A stretch of 48,091 nucleotides of DNA from an uncultured Pelagibacteraceae bacterium (lineage in GTDB: Bacteria > Pseudomonadota > Alphaproteobacteria > Pelagibacterales > Pelagibacteraceae), in NCBI GenBank assembly GCA_902572345.1, contig CACGEW010000009.1, positions 1 to 48,091 on the forward strand, given 5' to 3'. This document shows, piece by piece, positions 43,906 to 48,091 of this stretch. The translations under genes were made by a program, and so were the position numbers. Every line of letters begins with the position of its first letter. Position 1 is the first letter of the stretch. The notes under the pieces are model-generated. The model made no database searches. It was given only the letters and a program-made list of their open reading frames with translations, and had not been told where the DNA came from.

Positions 43906-44816
43906 ATTGGATATCAAAATTTATTAAACCGAAAATAAAATCACTTTTCGAAAAAAAATCTTCAAGAACAGAGGAAAATCTTTGGACAACATGTGGATGT
44001 AAAAACTTAATATACAAAGAAGATATGGAGGCTAATCAAAAGGTCTGTCCTAAATGCGGAGCACATCATAAATTAACTTGTAGAGAGAGATTTGAAACTT
44101 TTTTTGATAATAAAGAATTTGAATTAATAGAGACACCTTTACCTAAAGATGATCCCTTAAACTTTGAAGATAAAAAAAAATATACTGACCGATTAAAAAT
44201 GGCTCGTAAATTAACTGGACAAGATGATGCTATCTTAATTGCAAAAGGTAAAGTTCAAAATATTAATATGATAGTTGGAGCACAAGATTTTAGATTTATT
44301 GGTGGATCGTTTGGTGCAGCTTCAGGAGAGGCATTTATAGCAGGTGCTCAACATGCAATTGAAAATAAAATACCTTTTATATTCTTTAGTTGTTCAGGAG
44401 GACAACGAATGATGGAGTCTTCTATTGCCTTAATGCAAATGTCACGAACTGCTTTAGCTGTAAATGAATTGAAAAGAGAAAATATTCCTTTCATAGTAGT
44501 TTTAACTGATCCAACAACTGGGGGTGTTACAGCTTCCTGGGCAATGTTGGGTGATATTTTAATTGCAGAACCAAAAGCTACAATCGGTTTTGCAGGAAGA
44601 AGAGTAATACAAGATACAGTTCGTGAAACTTTACCCGACCAGTTCCAGACAGCTGAATATGTGAAGGATCATGGCGGTATTGATTTAGTCGTTGAAAGAC
44701 AATACTTAAACTCAACTATAGGAACATTGTTAAATGTTCTATTGAAAAAAGCAGAGTCTCAAGCTAAACAAGACTCGAATGTCACAGTCGATAAGTCTCT
44801 ACAAGCAGCTAGCTAA
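43902..44816 (+). CDS. accD: Acetyl-CoA carboxylase carboxyltransferase subunit beta
   Basis: AccD with AccA carboxylates acetyl-CoA. The 304-residue protein has an N-terminal zinc ribbon (C31, C33, C49, C52) and a crotonase-like core with IVGAQDFRFIGGSFGAASGE near 125, FSCSGGQRMMES near 163 and TDPTTGGVTASWAMLGD near 205. The first zinc knuckle is C-x1-C rather than C-x2-C. The trpA-accD-folC order is common in proteobacteria. Its 3' end overlaps folC by 38 bases. Confidence 0.97.
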   Translation: MNWISKFIKPKIKSLFEKKSSRTEENLWTTCGCKNLIYKEDMEANQKVCPKCGAHHKLTCRERFETFFDNKEFELIETPLPKDDPLNFEDKKKYTDRLKMARKLTGQDDAILIAKGKVQNINMIVGAQDFRFIGGSFGAASGEAFIAGAQHAIENKIPFIFFSCSGGQRMMESSIALMQMSRTALAVNELKRENIPFIVVLTDPTTGGVTASWAMLGDILIAEPKATIGFAGRRVIQDTVRETLPDQFQTAEYVKDHGGIDLVVERQYLNSTIGTLLNVLLKKAESQAKQDSNVTVDKSLQAAS

Positions 44817-46041
44817 TTCCAAGCTTTTCAACAAAACAATAAATTTTGATTTAAAAAGAATAAAGTTAGTTCTTAAAAAGTTAGGAAACCCTGAGAGAAA
44901 ACTAAGTAATGTAATAAATTTTTTGGGTTCAAGTGGAAAATTTACCACTTTATATTCTTTAAAGTGTTTTATTGAAGCAAATAACCAAACAACATCAGCA
45001 TACATTTCACCATCATTAACAGATATTAAAGAAAGATTTTGGATGGGTGATAGATATTTAACACATCAAGAAATTAGGCATTCAATAAAACTTATTGTTA
45101 AATTAAAAGTGCCACTAACTATTTTTGAAGTTCTTACAGTAGTTTATATAATAAATGCCTCAAAAAAAAATACCAAATATCATCTAATAGAGGCAGGAGC
45201 ATTATTTGCAAAAGACTCGACTAATATATTTGATTTTCCTTTAGCTCAAGTCATTGTCAATATTAATAAACAACATTTAAATTTTCTTAAAAAAAAAACA
45301 TTAAATGAAGTTGTTTATCAGAAAGTGGGATTTTTAAGCAATTTTACCCAAATCTACGTTGGCAAGCAAAAACCAAATGTATTAAAAAAAATTAGAAGAA
45401 ATCTCAAAAATAATAAGAGTAAAATAATTTATCCAAATACTTGGAAATTAATTAAAAAAAATAACTGCCTTTTTTATAAAGACAAAAAGAATAAAATTAA
45501 ACTAATTGCTAAAAACATTCACTCAAAAGGATTATTAGAAAATGTTTGTCATGCAATCAAAATAGCACTAGATCTTAAAATTGACAGAAAAGTCATTGAA
45601 AGAACAATTCCAAATATTTCCTTCGAAGGAAGATTTCAGTATTTAAAAAGTGGGAAGGTTAAAAATAAACTACATAAAAGTGAACAGATCATGCTAGATG
45701 GTGCTCATTCTGAGACGGATGCTAAAAATTTAGCAAATTACCTGAGAAATATTAAAATACCTAAATACGCTGTTTGGGCTATGATGAAAAATAAAGAACC
45801 TAATCTATTTATTAAACAATTTAAAGGAATTTTTAAAAAGATAATAACTATACCCATTGAAAATGAGAAAAATAGTATGTCTGCCAAAGAATTAAAAGTT
45901 ATAGCGAAAAAAAATAAATTTAATGTAGACAAAGCTGAAAATTTTAATGAAGCAATAAAAAAAATTACCTCGTCTGACAAGAAGCTAATAAGCTGTATGG
46001 GATCTTTATATTATGTTGGAAATATATTAAAGAAAAATTAA
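44779..46041 (+). CDS. folC: Folylpolyglutamate synthase / dihydrofolate synthase (divergent)
   Basis: FolC adds glutamate to dihydropteroate and folates. The 420-residue product aligns with the Mur-ligase-like fold: LKKLGNPERKLSNVI near 32, P-loop GSSGKFTT at 50-57, SPSLTDIKERF near 77, DGAHSETDAKNL near 312 and a C-terminal domain. Important motifs are altered: the P-loop is usually GTNGKGS and the EVGLGGRLDATN loop is replaced by EAGALFAKDSTN. The start at 44779 is supported by the LYKQL...LGNP lead. The 38-base overlap with accD is the largest same-strand overlap here. It overlaps trxA convergently by four bases. Confidence 0.85.
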   Translation: MSQSISLYKQLANSKLFNKTINFDLKRIKLVLKKLGNPERKLSNVINFLGSSGKFTTLYSLKCFIEANNQTTSAYISPSLTDIKERFWMGDRYLTHQEIRHSIKLIVKLKVPLTIFEVLTVVYIINASKKNTKYHLIEAGALFAKDSTNIFDFPLAQVIVNINKQHLNFLKKKTLNEVVYQKVGFLSNFTQIYVGKQKPNVLKKIRRNLKNNKSKIIYPNTWKLIKKNNCLFYKDKKNKIKLIAKNIHSKGLLENVCHAIKIALDLKIDRKVIERTIPNISFEGRFQYLKSGKVKNKLHKSEQIMLDGAHSETDAKNLANYLRNIKIPKYAVWAMMKNKEPNLFIKQFKGIFKKIITIPIENEKNSMSAKELKVIAKKNKFNVDKAENFNEAIKKITSSDKKLISCMGSLYYVGNILKKN

Positions 46042-46355
46042 ATATGAGGTTTAATAAATTCCAACATATCTTTTTCACTAGTGGCTCCAACTTTAGTGCC
46101 TAGAAGTTTTCCACTCTTAAATAGAAGTACTGTTGGTACACCTCTCACAGAGTGTTTTGTAGGTTCATTGGGTTGACTCTCGATATCATGATAATAACAA
46201 TCAATTTTATCCGACATATCATTGGAAATTTTTTCTATAATTGGTTTAAGTTGTTGGCATGGTCCACACCATGAAGCGCTAAACTGGATTAAATTTAACT
46301 TACTACCATTTATTTGTTCTTGAAATTTTTCGTCTGTGGAATTTTTAAAAGCCAT
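46038..46355 (-). CDS. trxA: Thioredoxin
   Basis: A 105-residue cytoplasmic dithiol-disulfide reductant with the active site WCGPC (29-33) in FSASWCGPCQQLKPII, the cis-proline segment VRGVPTVLLFKSGK near 75 and the usual C-terminal helix. The FSASWCGPC lead differs slightly from the FWAxWCGPC norm. No signal peptide is present. It lies 34 bases downstream of sbcB and may be cotranscribed. Confidence 0.95.
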   Translation of the reverse strand: MAFKNSTDEKFQEQINGSKLNLIQFSASWCGPCQQLKPIIEKISNDMSDKIDCYYHDIESQPNEPTKHSVRGVPTVLLFKSGKLLGTKVGATSEKDMLEFIKPHI

Positions 46356-46389
46356 ACTGTTTAAATAAATATTTTTAATTGTTTGTCAA

Positions 46390-47811
46390 CTATGCAGATA
46401 GGTAATGTTTTTCCAAATCTTCAACGTATGCGTTAATATCATCTAAAATTTTTAATTTTTCCTTATCTTCTTGTTTTTCGAATTTTGCTCTCAAAGTATC
46501 AATCTCTGAATAAGTTCTAGGTATAGTATTCCATTTTTCATTGTTAGTGCTCAATAGTTTCTTTGCAGTGTCTTTATGTATTAAATTATAATCTTGTTTA
46601 CTTAATACCTCAGGTTTTTCCATATAAAGAAGTTTTTTACCAAAGTACTGTAGTCTCTCATCCTTAAATTTAGAAATTACATTCAATTTTTTATCCCATT
46701 CAGCTGAATGAAATTCAGGCATTATCTTATTGTCTTCAGTTGTGGTAAATTTAGCGTATATGCTTTCTTCATTATACAAATCTTCTTGTGACTTATTTTG
46801 TTCCTTTTCTTCAATTTCAGATCGTTTTATAGATTGAATTTTTTCTGCAAATTCTTTATTTTTTCTAACAAGTTCTGCTCGCTCTTTTAGTTTCATTGTT
46901 CCTATAACTTTATATTCGTCAAATTTATCTCCATAAGACGGATTCATAATGACAGGATGTTTATTGTGTCTTACAGTTCTTATAAATTTTGGCTGTTTTT
47001 TCATTGCAGCTTCTAGTTCCTTCAACGACATGCTTAAGTAGGGCGCAGGATCGTGTCTCAAATCAAAACATAGCGGCCATTGATATTGTGGGTGTTGACA
47101 CACAAAAGTTTGCACATAAGGCCTACTACGTCCATAAAAGTATTCATTTGTACAAAATAAAAGTTCTTTTTTTATTATTTCTAGTGATTGAGTTTTATCC
47201 ATGGTTAACATACTTGCTTTCCAAACATTGGGTGCTTTTTTAGAAATTATTTTAGCTATTCCCACAGTTGCCATAACATCTCCAATCGCGCTATGGGCAT
47301 CATCGTGCTCAATACCGTTGAGAGGTGCCATTTGATCTAATTTGTAAACATCATTACCTTTCTCATTAACGGGGTTTTTTAAAGTATTTGGGTAATATAA
47401 ATTGGCGGCTCTAGCTAAACTCAGAATATCTCCTCTAGTGTTTCCATTTGTGCTTGTGATGTAAGGATATTCTAAAGTTTGAAATAAAGTACACCTTAGA
47501 AACTCTTCGTCGAATTCTATCGAGTTGAATCCTATGTAAGTAGCTTTTCCCCATCTTTTTAAAGTTTCAACAAATTGTCTAATCATCTCATAATGAGATA
47601 AATTTGAATTCTTTAACATCTGAGGTGACGATTTATTTACAATCAGTGCCATAGCTTCAGGAATAATTCCCGGGCTTAACCTGCATCTAGCATCAAACCT
47701 ATCTAGTTCATCAAGATTATCATTTGTTAAGACAGCACCAATTTGAATTATCTGACCCCAATATTTATTGGAGGAACTAGTCTCAAAATCATAAAAGACA
47801 AAATTAGACAT
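46390..47811 (-). CDS. sbcB: Exodeoxyribonuclease I
   Basis: A 3'-5' exonuclease acting on single-stranded DNA in recombination and mismatch repair. The 473-residue length is normal. The DEDD-type exonuclease begins FVFYDFETSSS (metal Asp/Glu at 8 and 10), with GFNSIEFDEEFLR near 98 and HDDAHSAIGDVMATV near 175. The SH3-like and C-terminal helical domains follow (DLRHDPAPYLSMSLKELE near 250). It starts seven bases past the rmuC stop. The pairing of sbcB with rmuC groups two recombination functions. Confidence 0.94.
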   Translation of the reverse strand: MSNFVFYDFETSSSNKYWGQIIQIGAVLTNDNLDELDRFDARCRLSPGIIPEAMALIVNKSSPQMLKNSNLSHYEMIRQFVETLKRWGKATYIGFNSIEFDEEFLRCTLFQTLEYPYITSTNGNTRGDILSLARAANLYYPNTLKNPVNEKGNDVYKLDQMAPLNGIEHDDAHSAIGDVMATVGIAKIISKKAPNVWKASMLTMDKTQSLEIIKKELLFCTNEYFYGRSRPYVQTFVCQHPQYQWPLCFDLRHDPAPYLSMSLKELEAAMKKQPKFIRTVRHNKHPVIMNPSYGDKFDEYKVIGTMKLKERAELVRKNKEFAEKIQSIKRSEIEEKEQNKSQEDLYNEESIYAKFTTTEDNKIMPEFHSAEWDKKLNVISKFKDERLQYFGKKLLYMEKPEVLSKQDYNLIHKDTAKKLLSTNNEKWNTIPRTYSEIDTLRAKFEKQEDKEKLKILDDINAYVEDLEKHYLSA

Positions 47812-47818
47812 ACTAAAT

Positions 47819-48091
47819 CTACTTAAGAACTTTTATCTTTTCTGAATTTTCCTCTAATGTTTCTTTTACTTGTTGGGGGTCTTTAATATTAGAAAGTGTA
47901 TTCATTATTGATCTTGCGTCTCTTCCAAAGCCATCAGTTGCGGTCATGGCTTGTTCGAGTTTTTTTCTTAAGTCTTTAATTCCATCAAAGTGTTTATCGA
48001 ATCTAGAACTAATATTTCTTAAATCACTATAAATTTGCGTAGCATGTTGCTGGACTTTTAATGTTTGAAATCCTAAATGATAAGATTGTAA
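47819..48091 (-). CDS. rmuC: DNA recombination protein RmuC, C-terminal end (cut by window edge)
   Basis: The last 90 codons of a gene on the minus strand, ending in TAG at 47821-47819. The frame reads LQSYHLGFQTLKVQQHATQI, then FDKHFDGIKDLRKKLEQA and FGRDARSIMNTLSNI, which fits the coiled-coil C-terminus of RmuC, a protein thought to limit inversions at short inverted repeats. Only this tail is visible, so the family call rests on the pattern HLGF-QTL and the helical end. It is followed seven bases later by sbcB. Confidence 0.72.
   Translation of the reverse strand, partial: LQSYHLGFQTLKVQQHATQIYSDLRNISSRFDKHFDGIKDLRKKLEQAMTATDGFGRDARSIMNTLSNIKDPQQVKETLEENSEKIKVLK

Overview
The window looks like a piece of a streamlined, AT-rich alphaproteobacterial chromosome, most likely Pelagibacterales (SAR11). 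The grounds are very low GC, gene junctions that mostly overlap by 1-17 bases or sit a few bases apart, a GcrA cell-cycle regulator, an ffs-dnaX-ybaB-recR block, a short HisG with HisZ, a HisRS of the alphaproteobacterial type next to a tRNA-His lacking G-1, and a short RNase D. The lineage is inferred from content, not from a phylogeny. No insertion sequence, prophage, CRISPR array or rRNA was seen.

Layout. 1-1022 (minus): start of ribF and a HAD-family phosphatase. 1094-3215 (plus): groES-groEL behind a heat-shock-type promoter, closed by a strong terminator. 3239-3985: one FkbM-type methyltransferase, the most accessory-looking gene. 3969-7076 (minus): tRNA-His, hisS, hisZ, hisG. 7314-8766 (minus): a cold-shock protein and accA with an unusual membrane tail; glcB (malate synthase G) diverges from accA. 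10964-13655 (minus): 4.5S RNA, dnaX, ybaB/ebfC, recR. 13714-18824: kdsB-pheA, a membrane-anchored cytochrome c, and an ABC-2 permease with argD and argF. 18961-19694: gcrA and a small membrane protein.

19683-32257 (all minus) is a phosphorus-acquisition region. ugpB-A-E-C with a glycerophosphodiester phosphodiesterase imports and hydrolyses organic phosphate esters. pstS-C-A-B-phoU-phoB imports phosphate and transmits the signal. A soluble-looking phoR is preceded by a separate 80-residue membrane protein. A Pho-box-like site lies before pstS, and a good promoter starts the phoR unit. An SMR-type transporter that lacks the key glutamate and an NDUFA9-like NAD(P)-binding protein follow.

33661-46041 (plus) is a nearly gapless run of 14 genes: rnd, kdsD, lptC, lptB, aroA, cmk, rpsA, ihfB, pyrF, trpF, trpB, trpA, accD, folC. 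It links LPS export, aromatic and tryptophan synthesis, nucleotide metabolism, translation, fatty acid synthesis and folate. The window closes on the minus strand with trxA, sbcB and the 3' end of rmuC.

The most unusual observations are: a TrpB with several active-site residues replaced although the PLP lysine is kept; two structured RNA genes (tRNA-His and 4.5S RNA) that end 4 and 6 bases before the start codons of hisS and dnaX; a PhoR whose membrane part appears to be encoded by a separate overlapping gene, with a promoter that implies a leaderless transcript; an AccA with a C-terminal transmembrane tail; and an SMR protein without its coupling glutamate.
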